Origin: an uncultured Oscillospiraceae bacterium
GTDB taxonomy: Bacteria > Bacillota > Clostridia > Oscillospirales > Ruminococcaceae
NCBI GenBank assembly: GCA_905197685.1
Contig: CAJJZS010000005.1
Coordinates: forward strand, 62,001 to 126,000
Length of the DNA: 64,000 bases
Reading direction: 5' to 3'
The notes under the pieces: generated by a model
What the model saw: the letters and a program-made list of their open reading frames with translations, nothing else
The model's database searches: none
Told to the model about the DNA's origin: nothing
Shown: positions 42,622 to 51,236 of the stretch, one piece after another
Layout: each line of letters starts with the position of its first letter
Numbering within the stretch: the first letter of the stretch is position 1
Position numbers and translations under genes: made by a program

Positions 42622-43902
42622 TTAGTTTTTCAGTTCCATCTTTAAGCCGACCTCCTGTTCCCAAACCGAAAACAGTCGGCGAATCAGAGCGGTTCCCGTT
42701 TTGGAGATAAACACCATCTGGGATTTCGGCTGTTCGGGGCAGGGTTTTATGTCAACGCGGTTTCCTACCAGATCTACCTGGTGCCAGCCTTTTGACTGTA
42801 AGCGGAAAAATCCCTTTGCGCGGTACAGGTCGGGGGCGAGGGTAAGAAGAAAGTTTGTTAATTTTTCCTGAGGTACTTCCCCCTCGAAGTTTAAAAACAG
42901 CGTTTTGGGTTTGGTTTCCTCCGAATTGGTGGTTTCTTCGTTTTCTGCCCATTGATACCGCATCAAATCCTGTTGCAGAAAATCAAGGTCAAGGCTTGCG
43001 TTTGCGCTGGTTTCAATCGGGCAGACCGGGTTTAATTCCCTGATTTTCTCCTTTACTTTCAGCAAACGCTCGGCATTCACCAAGTCCACTTTGGTAATTA
43101 CGGCAAGGTGGCAGTGCTTTAACTGGCGGGAAACGCTTTCCATATCGTCCAGCTCTTCCAAAAAGTTTTGGGCGTCCACAAGGCACAGCGAGCCGCTGTA
43201 ATCAAAAACATCGCCGCACAGCGTTTTTGCAGCCGCTAAGATTTCAGCCATATTGGACGGGTCGCCGATGCCGGAGCTTTCCACAAACAGATAGTCAAAA
43301 TGATGCTCCGCCATTTCTGCCAAAGCCTGCACAAAGGAAAGGCGCAGGCAGGAACAGAAGATAGAACCGCGGTTCAATTCCACCATCTGAATGTCATCGT
43401 TGCGCAGAATCGTTCCGTCGATTCCCAACTTGCCAAATTCGTTCTGAATAATTCCGATTTTTTTCCCCTTCAGCTCGTCAATCAATTTAAGCAGCAGGGT
43501 GGTTTTGCCCGAGCCTAAAAATCCGGTCAGGGCATACAGTTTGGTTTTGTGTTCCATAGCGGCAGCGCTCCTTTGCAAATTTTTGCAGCAACAGTCCGAA
43601 TCCGTATCCGAAGATTGGTTTGCGTTTTCGTCGGAGGAAAGCTCCTGCAACAGCAGGCAGGCGTGTTCTAACCCGGCTTGGTTCAGCGAGTAGTGCGTCC
43701 ATTTTCCCTCTTTGCGGGCGGTGACAACGCCGGAATCGCACAAAATTTTCATGTGGTGCGACAGGGTAGGCTGGGTAATTTCCAGTTTATTAAGCAGCAC
43801 GCAGGCGCAGCGTTCCCCGCCCTTTAGCAGTTCCAAGATTTTCCATCGGTTTTCGTCGCAGAACGCCTTCATGACAGCGACCTTTTCGGAATACAGATTC
43901 AT
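42622..43902 (-). CDS. ArsR repressor fused to a CobW-type (G3E) GTPase
   Basis: 426 aa. Residues 1-90: ArsR winged helix (RWKILELLKGGERCACVLLN, LSHHMKILCDSGVVTARKEG) with the CxC metal-binding position in RCACVL. Residues 91-115: acidic linker with DCCC. Residues 116-426: G3E GTPase with Walker A GFLGSGKTT (127-135), QNEFGKLGIDG, VESSGIGDP, base motif TKVD and a CobW C-terminal domain; the usual GCxCC metal motif is altered to GSIFCSCLR. G3E proteins deliver metals or insert cofactors. At codon 116 (43557) an ATG follows AAAGGAG at good spacing, so a separate GTPase may also be made. Operon with the thioredoxin gene; the operator is at 43913-43968. Confidence 0.9.
   Translation of the reverse strand: MNLYSEKVAVMKAFCDENRWKILELLKGGERCACVLLNKLEITQPTLSHHMKILCDSGVVTARKEGKWTHYSLNQAGLEHACLLLQELSSDENANQSSDTDSDCCCKNLQRSAAAMEHKTKLYALTGFLGSGKTTLLLKLIDELKGKKIGIIQNEFGKLGIDGTILRNDDIQMVELNRGSIFCSCLRLSFVQALAEMAEHHFDYLFVESSGIGDPSNMAEILAAAKTLCGDVFDYSGSLCLVDAQNFLEELDDMESVSRQLKHCHLAVITKVDLVNAERLLKVKEKIRELNPVCPIETSANASLDLDFLQQDLMRYQWAENEETTNSEETKPKTLFLNFEGEVPQEKLTNFLLTLAPDLYRAKGFFRLQSKGWHQVDLVGNRVDIKPCPEQPKSQMVFISKTGTALIRRLFSVWEQEVGLKMELKN
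43557..43575 (-). promoter_or_regulatory. Internal ribosome site and start codon in the fusion gene
   Basis: AAAGGAG, ten bases, then ATG (43557) and the GTPase N-terminus MEHKTKLYALTGFLGSGK. It lies exactly at the ArsR/GTPase junction and probably is the relic, or still active, start of a once separate gene. Confidence 0.6.
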
Positions 43903-43912
43903 GACCTCACCT

Positions 43913-43968
43913 CATATTGATTATTATCTATCTGTATGATAAAATATAAATAGATATTTGTCAATATG
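43913..43968. promoter_or_regulatory. ArsR-type operator, long inverted repeat
   Basis: Arms 43913-43933 and 43948-43968 match at 17 of 21 positions in inverted orientation (both begin CATATTGA when read inward). They bracket the -10 and cover the -35 of the fusion gene promoter, as expected for metal-responsive ArsR repression. Confidence 0.7.
43936..43964 (-). promoter_or_regulatory. Promoter of the ArsR-GTPase operon
   Basis: Minus strand: -35 TTGACA (43959-43964), 17-bp spacer, -10 TATCAT (43936-43941). Leader about 25 nt. Confidence 0.8.
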
Positions 43969-44063
43969 TTTTTTAAAAGAACCGCTCAAAACACAAGGCT
44001 TGTATTCTCAGTCGGATTATATTACAATAACCAAAACTGTATTTTAAAGTAAGAGGTGAAAAA

Positions 44064-44783
44064 ATGGTAGAAGTCTTTTTTGATTTCAGCGCTTGTTCAC
44101 GGATGAAGGGCATGATGGCAAGAGGGGGTTTCCAACAAGGGACAGCGGTGTGTTATGAGGAAGATTTCTCTCTGGGCAGATTGCTTCCACAAACCGAACA
44201 AGCCCGCGCCGCTCAACTGCAAAGCTGCGGACTGCCTGTGACTTGGGAAGAACTGGAAAAGAGAAACAAACCGTTTTGGGAAGCATTTGAATCTTCCCGA
44301 AATTTTCGGGTCTGGACCTCGGACAGTCCGTATGAAGCGGCGGGACTTTGTTGGTTTTGCTATCTTTGTCAAAATAAATCCGACGCTGTAAAGAATATTC
44401 TGCTGTGCAGCCTTTCTTCCCTTCCGGATACCCGGGCGATTGACATTAACACAATGGAAGAAGAGGAATACAAGCTGCTTATCGAATGCCGGAGGCGGGT
44501 GCAAACAGAAGGTTATGCCCGCCGTTGGGAAAAACTGCTTGCGGAAAACGCGCCTCTGCGTCTGACAAAGGACGGAGAAGTCTGCTCTGTAGGGGAAGAT
44601 TTTTTTGACAAATCTTTGTTGCGGCGCTTGCAAAACGGGGACACCCCGACAGAAGCCGCCTGCTGTGTCGCAGATCGACAGAGAACGGAAAACCGTCAGC
44701 TTTTTAATCTTTATTTCCTGATTGACCGGGCAGAAAAAATAAAAAGGAGAACCTCATTCCGAGATTCTCCTGTGGATTGTTAA
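44064..44783 (+). CDS. DUF1835-like protein
   Basis: 239 aa, cytoplasmic. Layout and pattern resemble DUF1835 plus DUF3658 proteins: VWTSDSPYEAAGLCWFCYLC in the middle and YARRWEKLLAENAPLRLTKDG in the C-terminal part. Family function is unknown. GTAAGAGGTGAAAAA precedes the ATG. Overlaps the end of the convergent DUF3006 gene by 4 bp. Cysteine-rich for its size. The assignment is tentative. Confidence 0.65.
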   Translation: MVEVFFDFSACSRMKGMMARGGFQQGTAVCYEEDFSLGRLLPQTEQARAAQLQSCGLPVTWEELEKRNKPFWEAFESSRNFRVWTSDSPYEAAGLCWFCYLCQNKSDAVKNILLCSLSSLPDTRAIDINTMEEEEYKLLIECRRRVQTEGYARRWEKLLAENAPLRLTKDGEVCSVGEDFFDKSLLRRLQNGDTPTEAACCVADRQRTENRQLFNLYFLIDRAEKIKRRTSFRDSPVDC

Positions 44784-45013
44784 TCGTCTTTTCTGCGCTT
44801 TAACATATTTTTTAAGCGGTACATATTTGCCAGTTGGCGGCGCATGGTTTTTTCTTCGTCCACCTCAACGGTGCCGTCGTCGTGGATAACCAGCCAGCTG
44901 CCTTCCTGCGCGTTTTCCGGCAGACGCTTGCGGGGAAATGCGTCCAACTGTCCGTCCGGTGTCTGGCAGACAACATAGGTTTCCTCAAAGCGGTCGATAA
45001 TCAGCTCTCTCAT
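44780..45013 (-). CDS. DUF3006-family protein
   Basis: 77 aa, with a small beta domain: ELIIDRFEETYVVCQTPDG followed by FPRKRLPENAQEGSWLVI. DUF3006 genes very often accompany ComEC-like metallo-beta-lactamase genes, as here (44-bp gap). The C-terminus is basic (NMLKRRKDD). Function unknown. Confidence 0.85.
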   Translation of the reverse strand: MRELIIDRFEETYVVCQTPDGQLDAFPRKRLPENAQEGSWLVIHDDGTVEVDEEKTMRRQLANMYRLKNMLKRRKDD

Positions 45014-45057
45014 CGTTTTGTTTCGCTCCTTTTCGTGTAATATCCGTCATGATGCGG

Positions 45058-46044
45058 TTATGGTTTTTCGGTTCGTACCGAGATGGTTTCTCCGTCCGAG
45101 GTAAAGGTGATGTTTCCCGACAAATCGGTGCGGTAGTAGGGAATATCCAGCTGCTCGAGATTTTCAACCGTTTCATCGTGCGGATGCCCGTACTTGTTGG
45201 CTTTTCCGCAGGAGATGGAAGCGTATTCGGGGGAAACGGCGTCCAGATATTCCCGGGAAGAGGAGGTAGAGCTGCCGTGATGCCCCATTGTCATCATATC
45301 GCAGTCTAAATTCGCGTTGTTTTCTATCAGCAGTTGTTCCATCGGTTCTTCCTGGTCGCCGTTAAAGAGGAAGGAAGTTTCTCCGAAATCCAGGCGGCAG
45401 ACCACCGAGGTGTTGTTTAAGTCCTCAACCTCTTCGGTAACGGGTCCCAAAACGGTAACAACCGCGCCGCTTCCCAAATCAATGGTATCTCCGGAATCCA
45501 CCTGGGACAGCGGAATGTTTTTCTGCTCGATGACATCCAAAACATCTTCATAGGTTTTGGTGGTAGGGGTGAGTTTGTCGGGAATATGTCCGAACAAAAC
45601 CTCCCCGACCGGAATATTTTCCAAAACGGTATCCAGTCCGCCGATATGGTCGGAGTGCGGGTGGGTGGCAAGGGCGTAATCAAGCGAATCCAGTCCGAGG
45701 GTGTCGATAAATTCCAAAACCTCGTCGCCCATATTGTTTTCTCCGGCGTCAATCAGCATGGATTTTTCGTTGGTGGTGATGAGAATACTTTCTCCCTGTC
45801 CCACATCAATGATATAGACCTTTGCCTCTCCCGTAGCGGGAAGGGAAGGGGCGGGAGAGGTCGGACCGCCGTACAGAATACGGTCAATCGTATCAAGACA
45901 TTGTTGGAAAAAGGAGGTATCCATGCCGGTCAGCTCGCCGCCGAAGGTGATGACGCTCAGCACAACGGCAAGGACGGCAAAGGTTGTGATTGCCCATTTG
46001 GGCAGCGATTGATTATATTGCTTTTTTCTTTTTCGTTTTGCCAT
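45058..46044 (-). CDS. ComEC/Rec2-like metallo-beta-lactamase hydrolase
   Basis: 328 aa. One N-terminal membrane anchor (about 17-38), then a metallo-beta-lactamase domain outside: VYIIDVGQGESILI, zinc motif ATHPHSDHIGGLD, FNGDQEE and GHHGSSTSSS. This matches the hydrolase domain of ComEC without the channel part. Relatives are thought to be nucleases, but this stand-alone form is uncharacterised. A core TTCCCGGGAA (45250-45259) in it is only 10 of 14 to the Noc site. Confidence 0.9.
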   Translation of the reverse strand: MAKRKRKKQYNQSLPKWAITTFAVLAVVLSVITFGGELTGMDTSFFQQCLDTIDRILYGGPTSPAPSLPATGEAKVYIIDVGQGESILITTNEKSMLIDAGENNMGDEVLEFIDTLGLDSLDYALATHPHSDHIGGLDTVLENIPVGEVLFGHIPDKLTPTTKTYEDVLDVIEQKNIPLSQVDSGDTIDLGSGAVVTVLGPVTEEVEDLNNTSVVCRLDFGETSFLFNGDQEEPMEQLLIENNANLDCDMMTMGHHGSSTSSSREYLDAVSPEYASISCGKANKYGHPHDETVENLEQLDIPYYRTDLSGNITFTSDGETISVRTEKP

Positions 46045-46065
46045 AGGGGTTCTCCGTTTTACAGT

Positions 46066-48030
46066 TTAACGATATTTTTTGCGGGAGGAGCGGGTATCGT
46101 TGGTCAGCAGTCCGCCGCGCTGCACCACAGGGGTTTTGCGGGCAGATTTTGCTCCCTGCTTTTTTGCCGATTTTTTGGAAGAAGCGCGTTCGGGCTGTCT
46201 GCTTTGCGCGGTTTTCTGCCGGTGGGCGCGGATATAGTCGGCGTCCGGGGCAACAAGGCAGTCCGGACCGTTGCCGATTAAGTCCTCCCTGTGGGCGCGG
46301 ATCAACGCCTCGATGACATTGCGGCGATTTTCCGGCTTATAATATTGCAGCAGGGTGCGCTGATAGAATTTTTCCTCTGCAGTTTTGGGTACGTATACCG
46401 GCTCCATTGTCTGCGGGTCCAATCCGGTGTAGAACATACAGGTGGAGTTGGTTCCCGGAGTGGGGTAAAAGTCCTGCACCTGTTCGGGACGCATCCGATG
46501 CTTTTTCAGGTAAACGGCAAGCTCCACCGCATCCGAAAGGGTGCAGCCGGGGTGGGAGGACATCAGATAGGGAACAAGATACTGCTCTTTTCCTATTTTT
46601 TTGGTTTCCTCATAAAACCGCTTGCAGAAACGGTCAAAATCCTGGACGTGCGGTTTGCCCATCTTGTCCAGAACATGGTTGACGCAATGTTCCGGAGCCA
46701 CTTTCAGCTGTCCGCTGATGTGATATTTTACCAATTCCTGCATAAAGGTCGGGTCCGGGTCGGCAATCGCGTAATCGTAGCGGATTCCCGAGCGGACAAA
46801 TACCTTTTTTACGCCTTTGATTTTTCTGAGTTTACGCAGCAAATCCACATACTCGCTGTGGTCTATGTCCATAGCGGGGCAGGGTTTCGGAGCTAGGCAT
46901 TTGCGGTTTTGGCACAGCCCATGTTCCAGCTGCTTTTTGCAGGAGGGGTAGCGGAAATTGGCAGTCGGACCGCCGACATCGTGGATGTATCCTTTAAAGC
47001 GCGGGTTGCGGGTCATTTCCTCGGCTTCTGCGATGATAGATTCCTCGCTGCGGGAAACCACCTGTCTGCCCTGGTGAAAGGTAATGGCGCAGAAGTTGCA
47101 GTTGCCAAAGCAGCCGCGGTTTTGCATGATAGAAAATTCTACTTCTTTGATGGCGTCCACGCCGCCCATCGCTTCATAGGAAGGGTGGTAGGTGCGGGTG
47201 AAAGGGAGCTGAAATACATGGTCCAGCTCCTCGCGGGTTAAAGTCTGCATCGGCGGATTCTGCACCAGATATTCGGTGTCGGTCTGCTTTTGCACGATGA
47301 TTTTTCCGTACACGGCGTCCTGCCACTCGTTTTGAATTTGGTGCGCTTTGGCATAACTTTCTTTGTTTTCGGCTACCTTGCGGTAAGAAGCGCAGGACAC
47401 GCTGTCGGCAGGGATTTCGTCTTGGCTGCAAAGGTAGCAGGTTCCGCGAATATTGCGGATTTGGTGAATGTCCGTACCCGTTGAGAGCTGCTCAATCAGC
47501 TGCGCGATGACCTTTTCCCCCATGCCGTACAGCAGCAGGTCTGCCTGAGCCTCCACCAGAATAGATGGGCGCACCGCATCGTCCCAGTAGTCATAGTGGG
47601 CAAAGCGGCGCAGAGAGGCTTCCAGACCGCCGATGATGATGTTGGAATCGGGATAGAGGCGGCGAAGCGTTCGGGAATAGACGATGGTGGCGCGGTCGGG
47701 GCGTCTGCCGGCTTTGCCGCCCGGAGTGTAGGCGTCGTCGCTTCGTTTTCGTTTGGCGGCGGTGTAGTGGGCGACCATCGAGTCGATGTTGCCGCCGGTG
47801 ACAAGAAAGCCGTATTTCGGCGTTCCGAACTCGGTGTAATCCCGATCGTTTACCGGCTGGGAGATGATACCGACAGAATATCCCAGCGCTTCGATGATGC
47901 GGGAGATGATGGCGGCGCCGAAGCTGGGGTGATCGACGTAAGCGTCACCGATTACATAGACAAAATCAAGCTGATTCCATCCTCGCTCCGACGCTTCCGA
48001 TTTTGTGATAGGAAGAAATTTTGCGCTCAT
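46066..48030 (-). CDS. YgiQ-family radical SAM protein
   Basis: 654 aa. N-terminal domain beginning MSAKFLPITKSEASERGW, then the radical SAM core with CxxxCxxC in GCFGNCNFCAI (near residue 310), and a C-terminal extension rich in basic residues (SKKSAKKQGAKSARK). Conserved GDAYVDHPSFGAAII. The ATG at 48030 follows AAAGGAGCGTGTC; the frame is open to 48054. The family's reaction is not established. Operon-like with the MBL and DUF3006 genes. Confidence 0.92.
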   Translation of the reverse strand: MSAKFLPITKSEASERGWNQLDFVYVIGDAYVDHPSFGAAIISRIIEALGYSVGIISQPVNDRDYTEFGTPKYGFLVTGGNIDSMVAHYTAAKRKRSDDAYTPGGKAGRRPDRATIVYSRTLRRLYPDSNIIIGGLEASLRRFAHYDYWDDAVRPSILVEAQADLLLYGMGEKVIAQLIEQLSTGTDIHQIRNIRGTCYLCSQDEIPADSVSCASYRKVAENKESYAKAHQIQNEWQDAVYGKIIVQKQTDTEYLVQNPPMQTLTREELDHVFQLPFTRTYHPSYEAMGGVDAIKEVEFSIMQNRGCFGNCNFCAITFHQGRQVVSRSEESIIAEAEEMTRNPRFKGYIHDVGGPTANFRYPSCKKQLEHGLCQNRKCLAPKPCPAMDIDHSEYVDLLRKLRKIKGVKKVFVRSGIRYDYAIADPDPTFMQELVKYHISGQLKVAPEHCVNHVLDKMGKPHVQDFDRFCKRFYEETKKIGKEQYLVPYLMSSHPGCTLSDAVELAVYLKKHRMRPEQVQDFYPTPGTNSTCMFYTGLDPQTMEPVYVPKTAEEKFYQRTLLQYYKPENRRNVIEALIRAHREDLIGNGPDCLVAPDADYIRAHRQKTAQSRQPERASSKKSAKKQGAKSARKTPVVQRGGLLTNDTRSSRKKYR

Positions 48031-48121
48031 GACACGCTCCTTTTTAAAATTCAAATCAAAATATACTGCCTTTACAGTATAGCACAGGGAGAGGGCGCGG
48101 TAAAGTTTTTCGTATAAAAAA

Positions 48122-48147
48122 ACGGATACAGAACAAGTCTGTATCCG
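48122..48147 (-). terminator. Terminator of rplJL
   Basis: ACGGATACAGA (48122-48132) pairs with the complement at 48138-48147, followed on the minus strand by seven T. Confidence 0.9.
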
Positions 48148-48180
48148 TCAGAACTGTAAAGTTGTGCTTTGGAAAAAGAA

Positions 48181-48552
48181 CTACTTGAGTTCGATTTCTG
48201 CGCCAGCTTCTTCCAGTTTTGCTTTGATTTCTTCTGCTTCTGCTTTGGAAGCGCCTTCTTTGATCGGTTTTGGGCACTCGTCAACGAGAGCTTTTGCTTC
48301 TTTCAGACCCAGACCGGTGATTTCTTTAACGATTTTGATAACGCCCATTTTGCTAGCGCCAGCGTTTTTGAGGATAACGTCAAATTCAGTTTTCTCCTCA
48401 GCAGCAGCAGCAGCCGGAGCAGCTGCAACAGCTACAGGAGCTGCAGCGGAAACGCCAAATTCTTCTTCTAATGCTTTTACGAGCTCAGCAAGCTCAAGAA
48501 CAGTCAGTTCTTTAACATTTTCAACAAATGCTAAAACTTTCTCAGAAGCCAT
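48181..48552 (-). CDS. rplL: Ribosomal protein L7/L12
   Basis: 123 aa stalk protein that recruits GTPase factors to the ribosome. N-terminal dimer helices (VENVKELTVLELAELVKALE), Ala-rich hinge (about 35-50) and C-terminal globular domain (KMGVIKIVKEITGLGLKEAK). GGAGG precedes the ATG. 73 bp after rplJ; ends at a strong terminator with no rpoB behind it. Confidence 0.98.
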   Translation of the reverse strand: MASEKVLAFVENVKELTVLELAELVKALEEEFGVSAAAPVAVAAAPAAAAAEEKTEFDVILKNAGASKMGVIKIVKEITGLGLKEAKALVDECPKPIKEGASKAEAEEIKAKLEEAGAEIELK

Positions 48553-48625
48553 GATAGTACCTCCATAATTTTCAAATAATTAAATGTAATGACCGCAGCC
48601 GACAGGCTGCACAATAAAAGATGGA

Positions 48626-49171
48626 TTATTCAGCAGCCGGAGCTTCTTCAGCAGCAGCCGGAGCGCCTGCCTCTTCCTCTTTCTTCTCACCGATTGCTTT
48701 AACAGCAACAGCAAGACCTCTGAGGTTGCCGGTAAGAACGCTGAGCAACATGGAGATAAGTCCTTCTTTGTTTGGAAGCTTGGACAGAGTCTCGATGCCT
48801 GCTTTATCCATTGGTTTACCATCGGCAAAACCAGCTTTTACAGAGTAGCCGTTTTTAGCACCCTCAGCGTATTTGCAGATGATTTTTGCAGCAACGATCG
48901 GATCATCGTTGGAGATTGCGATAGCGGTGGTGTTTTCCAGCACGTTGGAGATTTCCTCATAAGCGGTATCTTTCAGTGCAAGACGGAGCATGGTGTTTTT
49001 AACAACACGGTACTCAACGCCGGCTTCACGCAGTTCTTTACGAAGTTTGGTATCGTCAGCTACATTGATGCCCTTGTAATCAACAAGAACACCGGCAGCA
49101 GCGTTTGCGAGTTTGTCTTTGAGCTCGGCAACATACTGCTGTTTTTCGAGTAAAACTTTTTCGTTTGGCAA
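48626..49171 (-). CDS. rplJ: Ribosomal protein L10
   Basis: 181 aa; anchors L7/L12 dimers to the 50S subunit and represses its own mRNA. N-terminal RNA-binding domain (YVAELKDKLANAAAGVLVDY, YRVVKNTMLRLAL) and an Ala/Glu-rich C-terminal tail, slightly longer than usual. AGGAGGTGAACTGATTTGCC contains the ribosome site. The L10 leader and promoter lie upstream, so rplJL is a self-standing unit. Confidence 0.98.
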   Translation of the reverse strand: MPNEKVLLEKQQYVAELKDKLANAAAGVLVDYKGINVADDTKLRKELREAGVEYRVVKNTMLRLALKDTAYEEISNVLENTTAIAISNDDPIVAAKIICKYAEGAKNGYSVKAGFADGKPMDKAGIETLSKLPNKEGLISMLLSVLTGNLRGLAVAVKAIGEKKEEEAGAPAAAEEAPAAE

Positions 49172-49198
49172 ATCAGTTCACCTCCTGAAAGTTGTTTG

Positions 49199-49221
49199 CC
49201 GCGGACACCTGTTGTCCGCGG
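49199..49221 (-). promoter_or_regulatory. Hairpin just before the rplJ ribosome site
   Basis: An 8-bp GC stem CCGCGGAC/GTCCGCGG (49199-49206 with 49214-49221), 13 bases from AGGAGG, without a T run. Possibly controls ribosome access. Confidence 0.5.
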
Positions 49222-49292
49222 TGCGGATTCGATGCAAATCGCCGCTCTGGGAAGAGCCTTTGTGCAAAGGTTCTCCTCAGAAAACCCGAAAC

Positions 49293-49333
49293 ATAAAAAA
49301 ACTCTTTTCGCCCGGAACACCGAGGGAAAAGAG
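49293..49333 (-). terminator. Attenuator terminator in the rplJ leader
   Basis: CTCTTTTC (49302-49309) pairs with GAAAAGAG (49326-49333), with an inner GC part and seven T on the minus strand. It follows the L10-binding element, the arrangement expected for transcription attenuation by L10. Confidence 0.75.
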
Positions 49334-49373
49334 CAGATGAAAAGTCATAGTTAAAAATACTTTATCATCGTTT

Positions 49374-49427
49374 CCTCGGCAGGCTGATTTAAGCAATGCT
49401 TTTTGCATTTGCACCTGCTGTCTATGG
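49374..49427 (-). ncRNA. Ribosomal protein L10 leader element
   Basis: Read on the minus strand: ATAGACAGCAGGTGC, a small hairpin, CTTAAAT, then CAGCCTGCCGAGG. This AGCAGGTG...CCTGCCGAGG pattern is the conserved L10(L12)4-binding leader of Firmicutes. It begins about 12 nt after the predicted transcription start. Confidence 0.85.
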
Positions 49428-49445
49428 AATCATGACAGCTTTTTT

Positions 49446-49474
49446 ATTATATCCAAAGGCTGAAAAACTGTCAA
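49446..49474 (-). promoter_or_regulatory. rplJ: Consensus sigma-A promoter of rplJL
   Basis: Minus strand: perfect -35 TTGACA (49469-49474), 17-bp spacer, perfect -10 TATAAT (49446-49451). The leader to the rplJ ATG is about 270 nt. Confidence 0.92.
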
Positions 49475-49575
49475 GGGTAAAATCGGCGTTTTTTCAGCCT
49501 TTTTGGAAAAATTATAGATTCTGCATAAGCTCATAGGAAACAAAGGCGGGCAAATAGGGCAATCCGCACCTGATT

Positions 49576-50922
49576 TTATGCCGACTGCGCGCGCCGATAC
49601 AGTCCTTTTGTTTTCCATTTGCCGCTTTTCCAGCGCAGCAGCATCAGCACCCCGCGCAGGCACTCGTCCGCGGCAAAGGCAATCCAGATGCCGGAGAGCC
49701 CCAAACGGCAGGGGACAGCCAGAACAAAGGCGCCCAGAGTGGAAACAATCCACATCGAAAATACGGCGACCACAGAGGGGTAAACAGTGTCCCCCGCGCC
49801 GCGCAGACCGTTTATGACAACAATGTTAAAGGTTCTGCCGAACTCGACAAACAGGTCAATCCAGAACAGGGCGGCGCCCGCCGCAACAACAACCGGGTCG
49901 GAGGTAAAAATCATCATCAGCTGCCGGCGGACAAAGAGGGCTGCAACGCTGATTGACATTGAAATCAGCAGGGAAATTTTCAGCGAGCGCATACAGACGC
50001 GGTCGGCAGAATCGGTGTCCGAATTGCCGATGTGGTAGCCCACCAGAATCTGCGCCGCCTGTGCAATCGAGTTGGAAAAGACATAGAAGAAGATGACAAT
50101 GTTGGAAAAGTAGGTTTTGGTGATGAAATCGGTGTCGGAGAGAAAGCGGAAAATCATTGAGGTGACAACCAGCTGCGCCACATTGTAGTTGATGCTTTCA
50201 AAGGCAGAGGGCAAGCCGACCAGCAGGATTTTTTTGCTTTCCTCTTTTGGGAAAGGCTTGAGCAGCGAAAAGACGGAGACGGATTCCACATTTCGGAAAA
50301 GCAGGATACACAGGATAAGGATGCCGACAACGCGGGCAAGGGTGGTGGCGATTGCAACCCCGCGCACGCCCAAAGCAGGAAAACCGAACAACCCCAAAAC
50401 AAAGGCGGTATCCAAAACGGCATTCAGGATATTCATGATGACGGTAACATACATGGAGGTCTTGGTGTAGCCGTGGCTGCGCAGAATGGCTGTTACCGAG
50501 TTTAAAATTGCCTGGGTGAAGATAAATCCGCCGACAATCAGCAGATATTCGCAGGCATACTCTAAAATCTCGCCCTGCGCGCCGAGAAAGGTTAAGATTT
50601 GGCGGTGAAACAGGGCGATGACTGCGGAGATAATCAGACCGATGGCGGAGCTGAAAACCAGAGAAAGGGCAGCAATCATCGAAGCGCTTTCCCGCTTTTG
50701 CGCGCCCAGACTTTGAGAAATTAAAATTGCCGTTGCCCCCGAGATGATGCTGAACACCAGATTGCAGATAGAGATGACCTGATTGGCAGCGCTGACTGCG
50801 GCGGAGGCGACATCGTTATAGCGGCTGAGGACAAAGATGTCGATAAAGCCGAGCAGCATGAACAGCATATTTTCAATCAAAATGGGCCAGGTGAGGCTGA
50901 AAAGATTCATTCGTTGTTTCAT
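49576..50922 (-). CDS. MATE-family multidrug efflux transporter
   Basis: 448 aa, 12 membrane spans in two related halves; cation-coupled drug export. N-terminal FSLTWPILIENMLFMLLGFI and AAVSAANQVISICNLVFSII are typical of NorM/DinF-like proteins. LRGAGDTVYPSV lies in the second half. The ATG at 50922 has AAAGGAAGGAACTGTATC before it. Single-gene unit. The region 50923-51233 upstream is AT-rich and contains nothing I can assign. Confidence 0.93.
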   Translation of the reverse strand: MKQRMNLFSLTWPILIENMLFMLLGFIDIFVLSRYNDVASAAVSAANQVISICNLVFSIISGATAILISQSLGAQKRESASMIAALSLVFSSAIGLIISAVIALFHRQILTFLGAQGEILEYACEYLLIVGGFIFTQAILNSVTAILRSHGYTKTSMYVTVIMNILNAVLDTAFVLGLFGFPALGVRGVAIATTLARVVGILILCILLFRNVESVSVFSLLKPFPKEESKKILLVGLPSAFESINYNVAQLVVTSMIFRFLSDTDFITKTYFSNIVIFFYVFSNSIAQAAQILVGYHIGNSDTDSADRVCMRSLKISLLISMSISVAALFVRRQLMMIFTSDPVVVAAGAALFWIDLFVEFGRTFNIVVINGLRGAGDTVYPSVVAVFSMWIVSTLGAFVLAVPCRLGLSGIWIAFAADECLRGVLMLLRWKSGKWKTKGLYRRAQSA

Positions 50923-51236
50923 GATACAGTTCCTTCCTTTTTGCTTCTTCAAAATAAACCTCAATAAAATTACAGCGAAGGGGGCGGATTGTCAACAGAT
51001 TTTTGGGCGGAAAACGGTCATTTTTCCCCTTTGAATAAAAACAGAACCGCTTGGGAAAAACAGATTGTGCAATCGCAAAATAAGCTGAAATTTTGGTGAA
51101 TCCGGCAATTCTTTGTGCAGATAAAACAAGATGAAATCAAGGAAATAGGAGATTCTGCCGGTTTTTCGGAAATATTGCTTGTTTGTTTTCTTTTTTGTGC
51201 TACAATAGACAAAAATAAGAAACGGAGGGAACTGTG

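Noticed and set aside
45250..45259. TTCCCGGGAA core
   Set aside because: Only 10 of 14 bases fit the Noc-site consensus.
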